Positions 7,805 through 15,948 of a DNA stretch of 36,362 nucleotides are shown here, in pieces. Under the pieces are notes generated by a model that was given only the letters and a program-made list of their open reading frames with translations, searched no databases and was not told where the DNA came from. Positions within the stretch are counted from its first letter, which is position 1, and the number at the start of each line of letters is the position of its first letter. The stretch is from an uncultured Acinetobacter sp. (GTDB lineage Bacteria; Pseudomonadota; Gammaproteobacteria; Pseudomonadales; Moraxellaceae): the NCBI RefSeq assembly GCF_947624825.1, contig NZ_CANQLZ010000029.1, forward strand, positions 1 to 36,362. Direction: 5' to 3'. The position numbers were made by a program, and so were the translations under genes.

Positions 7805-9595
7805 TTACATGCTTTGTGGTGCAGATACGCCCATTAACTCCAAACCATTACGTAGTATTTGCTGTACATTTACAGACAGCAACAAACGTGCTTGAGTCAG
7901 CTCGGCATCATCACCTAAAACTTTGTTTTCGTTATACCAACCGTGGAATAACGCCGCCAATTCTTTTAAGTAGTTACCCACTTGGTGTGGTTCGTAGCTA
8001 TTTGCCGCACGTACCACAATTTCAGGATACGCTGCCAGTTTGGCTAGAATTTCAGTTTCAGCATCTAATTCAAGTTTAGCTGCTAAATCACGTGCAGTAG
8101 TCGCATCAAAGTTTACATTTAATGTGACTGCTTTTTCTAACATACGGCAAATACGCGCATGCGCATATTGGATGTAGTACACCGCATTGTCTTTGCTTTG
8201 TGAAACTGCTAAGTCTAAGTCAAAGTCAATGTGTTGTTCAGATTTACGCATCACGTAGTAAAAACGTGCAGCGTCGTTACCGACTTCTTTACGAAGATCA
8301 CGTAAGGTTACAAACTGACCTGAACGAGATGACATTTGAACCATCTCGCCACCACGCCAAAGGCTGACAAACTGTACTAAAAGCACAGTCAATTTTTTCG
8401 AGTCATAACCCATCGCATCAATTGCAGCTTTAACACGTGCAATATAACCATGGTGGTCAGAACCCCAAATATCTACGATGTCTGTATAGCCACGTTGTAA
8501 TTTATTTAAATGGTAGGCAATGTCAGAGGCAAAGTAAGTGGTTTGACCGTTACGACGTTTCACAACGCGGTCCTTCTCATCACCAAATTCAGTTGATTTA
8601 AACCAAATGTTGCCATCTTTTTCGTAAAGGAAACCACGTTGATCAAGTGTTTGTAATGCTTCTTCAATTTTCGTGGTTAAAGATGCTTCGCTAAACCATT
8701 GATTAAAAGTAACACCAAATTCGCCTAGGTCATCTTTAATGTCATCAAGAATGGCTTTTAACGCGGCTTGATGGAAAACACGGTAACCTTCGCCAATTAA
8801 GTTTTGTGAGTTAAAGATTAAACCATCAATGTGTTTTTCTTTATCACCTGATAGCACCACTTTGTTGCCATCTGCATCTAAAGCTTCAGCATATTGCACA
8901 TCTTCAGGAACGTCTTTATACACATCTGCTACAGGACGAACATAAGCATCACCATCTTGGTCAATAATGCTTTGTGCGATGTGTTTTACATAGTCGCCTT
9001 GATACGCATTTTTAGGGAAAACAAGTTCTTGACCTGTTAACTCTAAATAACGTAGATAAGTTGAAGTGGCTAAAATATCCATTTGACGACCAGCATCATT
9101 GACATAATATTCACGGTCAACGCTTGCACCTGTTGCTTCTAACAAGTTAGCCACTGTCATGCCGTATGCTGCACCACGACCATGACCTACGTGTAGGCTC
9201 GAGGTTGGGTTAGCAGATACAAACTCAACTTGAATGCGTTTTTGTGCATTCACTTGAGTACGACCGTATTGTGCAGCTTGAGCTTGAATGGCATCAAGCA
9301 CAGCAAAACGTTGGTCGGCATTTAAGAAGAAGTTAATAAATCCCGGACCTGCGATTTCAGCTTTACTGATATCAGCCACTTCAGGGAGTGCTGCTAAAAT
9401 CTTTTCCGCTAAATCTCGAGGCTTCATACCCGCAGCTTTCGACGCGATCATGGCGATATTAGACGCAAAATCACCGTGAGTGCGGTCTTTAGTACGCGTT
9501 AAGTTACCGTTATTATTAAAGTCGGATGGGAGTACACCTTCAGCTTGAAGGGTTTGCACTGCATGATCGAGCGCTGCTTGGATTGCCGTGTTCAT
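7805..9595 (-). CDS. argS: Arginyl-tRNA synthetase
   Basis: A 596-residue class I aminoacyl-tRNA synthetase that charges tRNA-Arg. It has the ArgRS-specific N-terminal Add-1 domain (about 1-110, ending IAGPGFINFFL), the ATP-binding HIGH-type motif HVGH (135-138) in SANPTSSLHVGHGRGAAYG, the catalytic DIWGSDHHGYIARVKAAI region, and MSSRSGQFVTLRDL at the KMSK position, which is degenerate in many ArgRS. The C-terminal anticodon-binding DALR domain ends in GLELMGVSAP. The ATG at 9595 was chosen: a GTG 54 bases upstream would add residues that do not look like ArgRS. No strong ribosome binding site is seen. Confidence 0.97.
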   Translation of the reverse strand: MNTAIQAALDHAVQTLQAEGVLPSDFNNNGNLTRTKDRTHGDFASNIAMIASKAAGMKPRDLAEKILAALPEVADISKAEIAGPGFINFFLNADQRFAVLDAIQAQAAQYGRTQVNAQKRIQVEFVSANPTSSLHVGHGRGAAYGMTVANLLEATGASVDREYYVNDAGRQMDILATSTYLRYLELTGQELVFPKNAYQGDYVKHIAQSIIDQDGDAYVRPVADVYKDVPEDVQYAEALDADGNKVVLSGDKEKHIDGLIFNSQNLIGEGYRVFHQAALKAILDDIKDDLGEFGVTFNQWFSEASLTTKIEEALQTLDQRGFLYEKDGNIWFKSTEFGDEKDRVVKRRNGQTTYFASDIAYHLNKLQRGYTDIVDIWGSDHHGYIARVKAAIDAMGYDSKKLTVLLVQFVSLWRGGEMVQMSSRSGQFVTLRDLRKEVGNDAARFYYVMRKSEQHIDFDLDLAVSQSKDNAVYYIQYAHARICRMLEKAVTLNVNFDATTARDLAAKLELDAETEILAKLAAYPEIVVRAANSYEPHQVGNYLKELAALFHGWYNENKVLGDDAELTQARLLLSVNVQQILRNGLELMGVSAPQSM

Positions 9596-10042
9596 ATTCA
9601 GTCGAAAATAAATGTCGCAGAAAAACGGCAAATATAGCAAATTTCGCACTGTTTAGGTGAAGGCATTTGTTGTGAATAAATAATGTACGATATTTTTTTT
9701 AAAAAAATGCAGTGTTTTTAATTGATGAACCGCAAAACGGACATTTAAAAAATGCGATATATTTCATTTATAAAAAATACAGTATATCTAAAGCTAAAAA
9801 ACGCATTGGCTCTTGATATGAGTGACTACAGTGCTTTTGAGCCATTTTATAGACAGCTAAAATAATAAACTTGCAGGAAAAGCGCACTTTTATAGCACTA
9901 TTATCTACAAAAATTAGTTTGAAATGGTTATCAATTTACTAAATATACAATTATTGCAAAATAGGGTTAAGCTCAAACCACAGGATAGTCAAAGTGCAAT
10001 GGTTGCACGTCCATCATTGTAGTGAAAACAACGAGCTTAGGC
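9596..10042. other. AT-rich divergent intergenic region (argS / maeA)
   Basis: About 450 bases without a gene, between two divergently read genes. It contains A/T homopolymer tracts (around 9690-9707) and several TATA-like hexamers on both strands but no promoter that stands out. On the plus strand TTGAAA near 9920 followed by AATATA at 17-nt spacing is the best weak candidate for maeA. A GTGCAA/TTGCAC inverted repeat lies near the right end. No conserved small ORF was recognised. Confidence 0.6.
9994..10008. promoter_or_regulatory. Inverted repeat upstream of maeA, possible operator
   Basis: Perfect 6-bp arms GTGCAA and TTGCAC separated by TGG, centred about 40 bases before the maeA start codon. 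The short, symmetric, GC-containing site in AT-rich surroundings could be a regulator binding site. No family can be named from the sequence. Confidence 0.3.
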
Positions 10043-11737
10043 ATGACCGTAGACGATTTTAATAAACCTTTGTATCTCCCTTATGCAGGCAATAATTTGC
10101 TTGAATTACCCTTGCTAAACAAAGGTTCAGCATTTAGTGCTGAAGAGCGTAGTCATTTTAATTTGCATGGCTTAATTCCACATGCAATTGAAACGATCGA
10201 AGAGCAAAGCCAACGCTCTTATCAGCAATATTGTGCTTTTCATGACGACATTAACCGTCATATCTATTTACGTAATATTCAAGACACCAACGAAACCTTG
10301 TTTTATCACTTAATCGAAAATCATTTAAGTGAAATGATGCCGATTATTTATACCCCAACGGTGGGTGAGGCATGTCAGCGTTTTTCAGATATTTATCGTC
10401 GTCATCGTGGTGTCTTTATTTCTCATGCTGACCGTGGTCATATTGACGAGATTTTGCATAACGTCACCAAAAAAAATGTCAAAGTGATTGTGATTACTGA
10501 TGGTGAGCGTATTTTAGGTTTGGGCGACCAAGGCATTGGCGGCATGGGCATTCCAATTGGAAAATTGTCTTTATATACCGCGTGTGGTGGCATTAGCCCA
10601 GCGTATACCTTACCTATTACCCTAGATGTAGGGACCAATAATCCACAGTTACTCAATGACCCTATTTATATGGGCTTGGCACAACCGCGTATTAGTGGTG
10701 ATGAATACTATGACTTTGTGGATGAAGTGATTGCCGCGATTCAACGTCGTTGGCCGGATGCACTGATTCAGTTTGAAGACTTTGCGCAAAAGAATGCCAT
10801 GCCATTGTTGAATAAATATCGCGATCAAATTTGCTGTTTTAACGATGATATTCAAGGCACAGCAGCCGTGGTTGTGGGGAGTTTAATTGCGGCAAGTCGT
10901 GCCGCAGGTAAGCAACTTAAAGATCAAGTGGTGGCATTTTTAGGTGCAGGCTCAGCAGGTTGTGGTATTGCTGAACAAATTGTGGCGCAAATGGTGGCTG
11001 AAGGTTTAAGTGATCTAGAAGCACGCGCTCGTATTTTTATGGTGGATCGTTTTGGTTTAATTACCAATAATCAGCCTAACTTGGTCGATTTTCAGCGTCC
11101 TTTAGCCCAAGATGCTGTACAGGTTCAAGATTGGACCAATAGCGCAGACATGATTTCATTACTTGATGTGGTGCAACATGCCAAACCGACAGTACTCATT
11201 GGGGTGTCGGGTCAGCCGGGTTTATTTACTGAAGAAATTATTAAGACCATGGCAAGCCACTGTGAGCATCCTATTGTATTGCCACTGTCTAATCCAACCT
11301 CACGGGTAGAAGCATCACCAAGTGATGTGATTGCATGGACAGAAGGTCGTGCTTTAATTGCTACCGGAAGTCCATTTGCACCGGTGAATTATCAAGGCAA
11401 AATTTACAATATCTCGCAGTGTAACAACTCTTATATTTTCCCCGGTATTGGTTTAGGGGTCATTGCGGTCGGTGCACGCCGTGTTACTCACGCTATGCTC
11501 ATGGCATCAAGTATTGCTTTGGCAGAGTGTTCACCAAAGCTACAGGACATTAGTGCTGATTTGTTACCAGAACTTGATCAAATTCAGCAGGTTTCTCGTT
11601 TCATTGCCTTTAAAGTGGCACAAGCAGCCATGGCAGATGGTGTTGCACCTTTAATGAGTGATGAAGCTTTAACAGCAGCGATTGAAAATAACTTCTGGAC
11701 GCCACAGTATCGCCCTTATAAGCGTGTGACGTTTTAA
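10043..11737 (+). CDS. maeA: NAD-dependent malic enzyme
   Basis: A 564-residue enzyme that oxidatively decarboxylates malate to pyruvate with NAD, feeding gluconeogenic growth and pyruvate supply. It follows E. coli MaeA (SfcA) almost motif for motif: [70 protein letters not shown], the metal-binding FEDFAQKNA and FNDDIQGTA, the NAD-binding [17 protein letters not shown], and the C-terminal [11 protein letters not shown]. There is no phosphotransacetylase-like extension, so it is the small form. A GTG at 10022 is an alternative start; the ATG gives the length and N-terminus expected for MaeA. A strong terminator follows at once. Confidence 0.96.
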   Translation: MTVDDFNKPLYLPYAGNNLLELPLLNKGSAFSAEERSHFNLHGLIPHAIETIEEQSQRSYQQYCAFHDDINRHIYLRNIQDTNETLFYHLIENHLSEMMPIIYTPTVGEACQRFSDIYRRHRGVFISHADRGHIDEILHNVTKKNVKVIVITDGERILGLGDQGIGGMGIPIGKLSLYTACGGISPAYTLPITLDVGTNNPQLLNDPIYMGLAQPRISGDEYYDFVDEVIAAIQRRWPDALIQFEDFAQKNAMPLLNKYRDQICCFNDDIQGTAAVVVGSLIAASRAAGKQLKDQVVAFLGAGSAGCGIAEQIVAQMVAEGLSDLEARARIFMVDRFGLITNNQPNLVDFQRPLAQDAVQVQDWTNSADMISLLDVVQHAKPTVLIGVSGQPGLFTEEIIKTMASHCEHPIVLPLSNPTSRVEASPSDVIAWTEGRALIATGSPFAPVNYQGKIYNISQCNNSYIFPGIGLGVIAVGARRVTHAMLMASSIALAECSPKLQDISADLLPELDQIQQVSRFIAFKVAQAAMADGVAPLMSDEALTAAIENNFWTPQYRPYKRVTF

Positions 11738-11740
11738 ATA

Positions 11741-11770
11741 AAAAAGGCGCTTTAAGCGCCTTTTTTTTTA
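11741..11770 (+). terminator. Bidirectional terminator between maeA and the peroxidase gene
   Basis: AAAAAGGCGCTT and AAGCGCCTTTTT are immediately adjacent arms, followed by a T-run. It is symmetric, with A-run on the left and T-run on the right, so it can end transcription from both convergent genes; its right edge overlaps the peroxidase stop codon. Confidence 0.92.
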
Positions 11771-12691
11771 TACGTTTTCGAGTACCTGTTCAAGTAACTC
11801 TTGGCTTGGGGCAAAATAATAAGCGCCATCCATAGGGGTCACAAAATGCAGTAAACGGTCATGAATACCATCACCACTAGTACCAAACATTTGCAATAGC
11901 ATATGGTCAATAATCGTAAGGTCACGGGTATAGGCAATAAAGAATAAACCTTGATCACCACGACCATCACCATATGGCAAAGAGTGACGCAAAATTGCCA
12001 GTTCTTCGCCTGTTTCATCTTCTACAATGGCACGTGCGGTATGTGCATTGTTCGGTTTAACGTCATCAGGCAATTCAATACTTTCTAATTTAGTACGACC
12101 AATGACTTGTTCTTGAGCATCAACTTTGAGTTTTTTCCATTTATCCAAATTGTGTGCATAACGCTGTGCAAACACAAATGAACCATCAGCAAATACACCG
12201 GCATCTTCAGCTAAAAGCGCCGTTTCTGCACGGTCGTCAGGAAATTGTGGGTTTTCAGTACCATCAATAAAGCCGGTTAAGTCACGACCATCAAAATTAC
12301 GGAAGCAAACGCGCTCATCTAATACTTCAACTTGATCTTGAATGCCCTCAAAAAAGGCTTGGCTTAAGGCAAAGCAAATGTCGGTACGCTGCGCGGCAAT
12401 ATGAATCAACACATCGGCTGGGTGTACGGGCATGTCAAAGGAGCCATGAATGGCTTCAAGTTGTTTAAAGCCTTGAGGACTTTGGCTATAGAGCTGCTGC
12501 CAAAGTTCTGGACCAAAAGCCACCGCTGTTTTGATTTGAGCATGCGGATGTTGGGTGATTAAACGGTCGCGCGTACTGAATAAGGCTTCAAGTTGTTGTT
12601 TGAGTTGTTCAACTGTTAAGTCTTTTAGGCGTAGCACAATAAAACGTGCATGGTCAGAAGGTAATGGCAAAATGACAGATTGAGCGGTCAT
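11768..12691 (-). CDS. DyP-type heme peroxidase (YfeX-like)
   Basis: A 307-residue protein close in length to E. coli YfeX (299). The family signature GFIDGTENP spans residues 140-148 with catalytic Asp143. His217 (NNAHTAR) is in the expected place for the proximal heme ligand and Arg235 for the distal arginine. FFIAYTRDL and the C-terminal LLHFVTPMDGAYYFAPS fit the second ferredoxin-like half. There is no signal peptide or Tat motif, so it is cytoplasmic and not an EfeB. DyP enzymes oxidise dyes, porphyrinogens and other substrates with peroxide; the physiological substrate is unknown. AAGGAG seven bases before the ATG is an excellent ribosome binding site. Confidence 0.94.
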   Translation of the reverse strand: MTAQSVILPLPSDHARFIVLRLKDLTVEQLKQQLEALFSTRDRLITQHPHAQIKTAVAFGPELWQQLYSQSPQGFKQLEAIHGSFDMPVHPADVLIHIAAQRTDICFALSQAFFEGIQDQVEVLDERVCFRNFDGRDLTGFIDGTENPQFPDDRAETALLAEDAGVFADGSFVFAQRYAHNLDKWKKLKVDAQEQVIGRTKLESIELPDDVKPNNAHTARAIVEDETGEELAILRHSLPYGDGRGDQGLFFIAYTRDLTIIDHMLLQMFGTSGDGIHDRLLHFVTPMDGAYYFAPSQELLEQVLENV

Positions 12692-12851
12692 TCTTAGCTC
12701 CTTAATATATTTTTGCTATTTGGCTGCGGACTATTGTGCCCGAGCCACTCTGTACTGCATAGGGGAGCGTTAAAATTTAAGGCAGCTTTGCCTCTGCTAG
12801 ATTAGCCTAAACATTCTATAATAGCCTTTGATTGTGTTTTGAGTATGCGTG

Positions 12852-13472
12852 ATGTCTTATCAACTTTGGCTAGGCTTTATGGTGGCATGTTGGATCATTA
12901 GTGTGTCGCCGGGTGCAGGTGCAATTGCTTCTATGTCAAGCGGACTCAATTATGGCTTTCGGTTGGGCTATTGGAATGCTTTAGGTTTACAACTAGCCTT
13001 GTTGGTGCAAATTGGCATTGTGGCAGCAGGGGCAGGGGTGTTATTTGCCACTAGTCCATGGGCATTTTTAGCCATTAAATGGTTTGGCGTGGGCTATTTA
13101 TTGTATTTGGCTTATCTACAATGGCGTGCACCGGTGCAAAGTATTCATATTCAGCAAGAACAGCCCACAAAATCTGCGGCTAGATTGGTGTTGAGCGGCT
13201 TTTTGGTCAATATGAGTAACCCTAAAGCTATTGTTTTTTTATTGGCGGTACTCCCGCAGTTTTTAGATTTATCTCGTCCACAGTTGCCGCAATATTTAAT
13301 TATGGCATTGACTATGATTACGATTGATTTGATGGTGATGGCAGGTTACACAGGTTTAGCGGCTAAAGTGCTACGTTTGTTACGTTCACCTCGACAGCAA
13401 AAAATTATGAACCGTAGCTTTGCAACCTTATTTGCTGGTGCAGCTTTGTTACTAAGTTTGGTACATCAATAA
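12852..13472 (+). CDS. LysE/RhtB family exporter
   Basis: A 206-residue membrane protein with about six hydrophobic segments. WIISVSPGAGAIASMSSGLNYG is the family's PGP-type signature (here PGA) and MSNPKAIVFLLAVLPQFL the conserved NPK motif. The C-terminus RSPRQQKIMNRSFATLFAGAALLL is typical of LysE/RhtB proteins. Amino-acid or related metabolite efflux is inferred; the substrate is unknown. The ATG at 12852 was chosen over the GTG immediately before it. It differs clearly in sequence from the LysE family gene near 1.5 kb, so they are not a recent duplication. Confidence 0.88.
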   Translation: MSYQLWLGFMVACWIISVSPGAGAIASMSSGLNYGFRLGYWNALGLQLALLVQIGIVAAGAGVLFATSPWAFLAIKWFGVGYLLYLAYLQWRAPVQSIHIQQEQPTKSAARLVLSGFLVNMSNPKAIVFLLAVLPQFLDLSRPQLPQYLIMALTMITIDLMVMAGYTGLAAKVLRLLRSPRQQKIMNRSFATLFAGAALLLSLVHQ

Positions 13473-13474
13473 AA

Positions 13475-13503
13475 GAACAGCCCGACATCCTGTCGAGCTG
13501 TTC
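13475..13503 (+). terminator. Hairpin terminator after the exporter gene
   Basis: GAACAGC (13475-13481) and GCTGTTC (13497-13503) pair, extended by CGACA and TGTCG after one C-A mismatch, around a TCC loop. It is a strong stem directly after the stop codon, but the following tract is only weakly U-rich. Confidence 0.65.
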
Positions 13504-13506
13504 TGT

Positions 13507-13650
13507 ATGCGGTATTTTAGGTATAACTCCTGTCGTACCTCACGTTCCTGATGCAAAAACTTATTATTATTGTTTTATGTTTTGGAACTTCCTGTTCCTA
13601 TGTAATAAGAATAAGCCACTCAATAGGTAACTGATATGCCCCATACGCCA
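13507..13650. other. Structured non-coding segment, possible small RNA or dispersed repeat
   Basis: No ORF is credible here. The segment has related short words (CCTGTCGTACC, CACGTTCCTG, CTTCCTGTTCC), an inverted repeat GGAAC/GTTCC and a TATAAC hexamer at its left end. The internal repetition looks like a structured RNA or a member of a dispersed intergenic element family. I cannot identify it without a search, and transcription direction is not clear. Confidence 0.3.
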
Positions 13651-13652
13651 CA

Positions 13653-13680
13653 ACTGTTGTAAGTATTGACTTACAACAGT
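13653..13680. repeat. Perfect 12-bp inverted repeat with 4-base loop
   Basis: Arms ACTGTTGTAAGT (13653-13664) and ACTTACAACAGT (13669-13680) pair without mismatch around ATTG. It lies about 70 bases past the znuB stop codon and has no T-run on either side. It could stabilise the znuB 3' end, be part of a structured RNA with the neighbouring segment, or be a binding site. Confidence 0.7.
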
Positions 13681-13749
13681 GTAAGTGAGTCGTTAAATGC
13701 ACTTTTCAGGTGACTTTTTGGTGGGATATAGCAGGGCAGGGGAGTGCTT

Positions 13750-14550
13750 TTAAGCTGTTTTACGGAGTTTTTGTAGACCAAAGATCACAACAAATAGCAA
13801 AGACATGGTCATAACAATACTTAAACCGCTCGAGATATTTAAACCAGCACTTGACCATAAACCCACACTCACGCCAAGTTGTGCCACCACAAATGCCCAG
13901 ATCAGCATCTGTTTAGGAGAATGTGCCAATAAGCGTGCGGTCAACGCTGGAATCACCAATAAAGCGCCCATGAGTAATGAACCAACAGCTTTAAGTGCCA
14001 ATACGGTAAACAATGCCAACAGCAACATAAAGACTAAACGTTGCCATTTGGCGTTAATACCTTCACTGATGGCAATGTCAGGGTCAATCGCGACTTGGAT
14101 TTGTGCATGCCAATATTTATAAAGAATCACTAAGGCAGTGGCAATCACCAAAGCAAACACAGGTAAGTCTGACCATGCAATTTGCAGCAAATCACCAAAT
14201 AAATAGCTTAATAATTCAGGTCTTAAACTTGGAATATGTTGAATAAACAGCAAACCTGAACAGAGTAAGGTAGCAGAGCACAGTGCCAATAAAGCATCAT
14301 TAGGTAGGCGTGGGTCGTGCAATACCCAAAGAATGCCCACCAAGAGTAGGGCAATAAAACCGACCCCAAACCAAAGCGGTAAACTTAAAGCACCTGCAAT
14401 TGCAACACCTAATAAAGTGCCATGTGCCATGGTGTCAGCAAAAAACGACATACGGCGCCACAGCATTAAACAGCCTAATGGTGCGGTTAAAAACACCAAT
14501 AAGGTTCCCATGATCCATGCCGGCAGCAGCAGCTGTAACCAATCCATCAT
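13750..14550 (-). CDS. znuB: Zinc ABC transporter permease ZnuB
   Basis: A 266-residue inner-membrane permease of the ABC-3 (manganese/zinc) family with about eight membrane segments. Visible family features are APLGCLMLWRRMSFFADTMAHGTLLGVAIA near the N-terminus (the E/D-T-M-A-H-G loop contacting the ATPase) and LKAVGSLLMGALLVIPALTARLLA in the second half. It forms the channel for high-affinity Zn(II) uptake with ZnuA and ZnuC. It starts three bases after the znuC stop, with GGAAG as ribosome binding site inside the end of znuC. ATG codons at 14550 and 14547 are adjacent; either could be used. Confidence 0.95.
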   Translation of the reverse strand: MMDWLQLLLPAWIMGTLLVFLTAPLGCLMLWRRMSFFADTMAHGTLLGVAIAGALSLPLWFGVGFIALLLVGILWVLHDPRLPNDALLALCSATLLCSGLLFIQHIPSLRPELLSYLFGDLLQIAWSDLPVFALVIATALVILYKYWHAQIQVAIDPDIAISEGINAKWQRLVFMLLLALFTVLALKAVGSLLMGALLVIPALTARLLAHSPKQMLIWAFVVAQLGVSVGLWSSAGLNISSGLSIVMTMSLLFVVIFGLQKLRKTA

Positions 14551-14553
14551 GTA

Positions 14554-15318
14554 TTAAACTTCCGGTTCTGGGTGAAGATGCGGGCGTGGGTCATGCTGAC
14601 ACGGCGTTGCCGTATCGCCATGCGCACAATGATCGTGATGATGTTGGTAAAACACCCGATTACTACCAAAGATCGCTTGGTATTCTGGGTGCTGCTGTAC
14701 ATTGGCAGGTGAGCCACTGCAACAAATATGCTTATTTAGACACACCACGCGATGGGTGCCTTGCATAACCCATTGTAAATCATGCGACACCATCAACACT
14801 GCACAGCCATATTTTGCCGGTAAGCTACTGACATAGGTATAAAGTTCAGCTTCAGATTGAATGTCTAAGCCTTGCATGGGTTCATCAAGCACTAAAATAT
14901 CGGGCTGACGCAATAAGGCACGGGCAATTAACACACGTTGCCGTTCACCACCTGAGAGTTGCTGAACTTTTAATTGATCCAGTTTGGCAATGCCAGTGTC
15001 GCGAATCACTTCGGCTTTAATGCTGGCATCGCATTTTTCAAGTGCCAATAAATCACTCACACGTAGCGGCAAACTATGTGAGGGATTAAATTTTTGTGGC
15101 ACATAAGAGAACTTTAATTTTTTTTGAGTTAGAACTTGACCGCTTTGCGCTTTGACAATCCCAAGTAAGACTTTAATTAAGGTCGATTTACCTGCGCCAT
15201 TCGGGCCAATTAAGGTCACGATCTCTTGCTGATGCAAACTAAAATCAACATTTTTTAAAATATCGCGTTGATCAATACGCACGCCAATGTCACGTAACTC
15301 AATTAAAGGTGAATTCAT
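14554..15318 (-). CDS. znuC: Zinc ABC transporter ATP-binding protein ZnuC
   Basis: A 254-residue ABC ATPase that powers zinc import. Walker A GPNGAGKST is at 38-46, the signature LSGGERQR at 121-128, Walker B ILVLDEP at 141-147, followed by the SHD switch region. The C-terminal tail is His-rich (HHHDHCAHGD, then HDPRPHLHPEPEV), as in other ZnuC proteins, where it may sense or buffer zinc; that role is inference. The ATG at 15318 overlaps the zur stop as ATGA, which supports this start and translational coupling over an upstream TTG. Confidence 0.96.
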   Translation of the reverse strand: MNSPLIELRDIGVRIDQRDILKNVDFSLHQQEIVTLIGPNGAGKSTLIKVLLGIVKAQSGQVLTQKKLKFSYVPQKFNPSHSLPLRVSDLLALEKCDASIKAEVIRDTGIAKLDQLKVQQLSGGERQRVLIARALLRQPDILVLDEPMQGLDIQSEAELYTYVSSLPAKYGCAVLMVSHDLQWVMQGTHRVVCLNKHICCSGSPANVQQHPEYQAIFGSNRVFYQHHHDHCAHGDTATPCQHDPRPHLHPEPEV

Positions 15319-15809
15319 AGCGTTTGACACTGTTGGCAAATACCTGAAATTTCAATAATGCTGTGATGTGGAGTAAAGCCATCATCATCGGACAAAGTTT
15401 TAAGTTGTTGTAACAAGGTTTGTGCAGAAGCCTCTTTGACGATTTTACATTCGGTGCAAATTAAAAATGCAGCTTGGTGTCCCTCACGTGGGTGGCAACA
15501 AGGAATATAAGCATTAATAGAGGTTAAGCGATGAATTAAACCTTTTTCTAATAAAAAGTCTAAAGTCCGATACACGGTAGGCGGCGCTGCAGGGCGATCT
15601 GATTGACCTTTAATTTTGGCCAATAAATCATAGGCACCCATAGGGCCTGTAGCATTTAAAATCAGTTCTAAAACTTCTTTACGTAAGGGGGTTAAACGCG
15701 CGCCCGTTGTAGCACAGAGACTTTCTGCTTCTGCTAAACGCGCTGCCACATTGTGATGATCGTGGACGCCGTGCAAAACATTATGGTGTTCATGCGAACA
15801 TAAGCTCAT
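15315..15809 (-). CDS. zur: Zinc uptake repressor Zur (Fur family)
   Basis: A 164-residue Fur-family regulator. The winged helix contains LTPLRKEVLELI and PPTVYRTLDFLLEKGLIH. The structural zinc site has Cys118/Cys121 (CTEC) and Cys158/Cys161 (CQQC). His93, Cys104, His111 and Glu126 match the regulatory zinc ligands of E. coli Zur. An N-terminal extension rich in His (SHEHHNVLHGVHDHHN) precedes the usual start of the fold. ATG was chosen over a TTG six bases upstream. As first gene of zur-znuC-znuB, behind a Zur box, it is expected to repress itself and both arms of the zinc uptake system when zinc is plentiful. Confidence 0.95.
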   Translation of the reverse strand: MSLCSHEHHNVLHGVHDHHNVAARLAEAESLCATTGARLTPLRKEVLELILNATGPMGAYDLLAKIKGQSDRPAAPPTVYRTLDFLLEKGLIHRLTSINAYIPCCHPREGHQAAFLICTECKIVKEASAQTLLQQLKTLSDDDGFTPHHSIIEISGICQQCQTL

Positions 15810-15905
15810 GCGCAAACCTCAGTTCGGAGAGTCAAGAAAAGTGGACATTAAATTTTAGCACGAAGCGCCTAGACTTTCGATTACGCATAGGTATTTTTGT
15901 TCTAT

Positions 15906-15920
15906 TGTTATATTATAACA
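15906..15920. promoter_or_regulatory. Zur box between zur and znuA
   Basis: A perfect 15-bp palindrome TGTTATATTATAACA, identical to the core of the Zur operator described in gammaproteobacteria. It lies 28 bases before the znuA start and about 96 bases before the zur start on the other strand, and overlaps TATATT/TATAAC -10-like hexamers. One bound Zur complex could repress both divergent transcripts. Confidence 0.92.
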
Positions 15921-15948
15921 GCAGTTAAAAATCTAGCGATCTCTCCTC

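Noticed and set aside
9596..9649. GTG start extending argS by 18 residues
   Set aside because: The extra residues (Phe/Leu/Tyr-rich) do not resemble any ArgRS N-terminus; the ATG gives the family's normal beginning.
9925..9950. Possible Fur box in ATGGTTATCAATTTAC upstream of maeA
   Set aside because: Only partial similarity to the GATAAT-based consensus, no symmetry, and maeA is not an expected iron gene.
13805..14768. Plus-strand open frames opposite znuB and znuC
   Set aside because: They mirror the conserved znu genes and lack start signals and any family resemblance.
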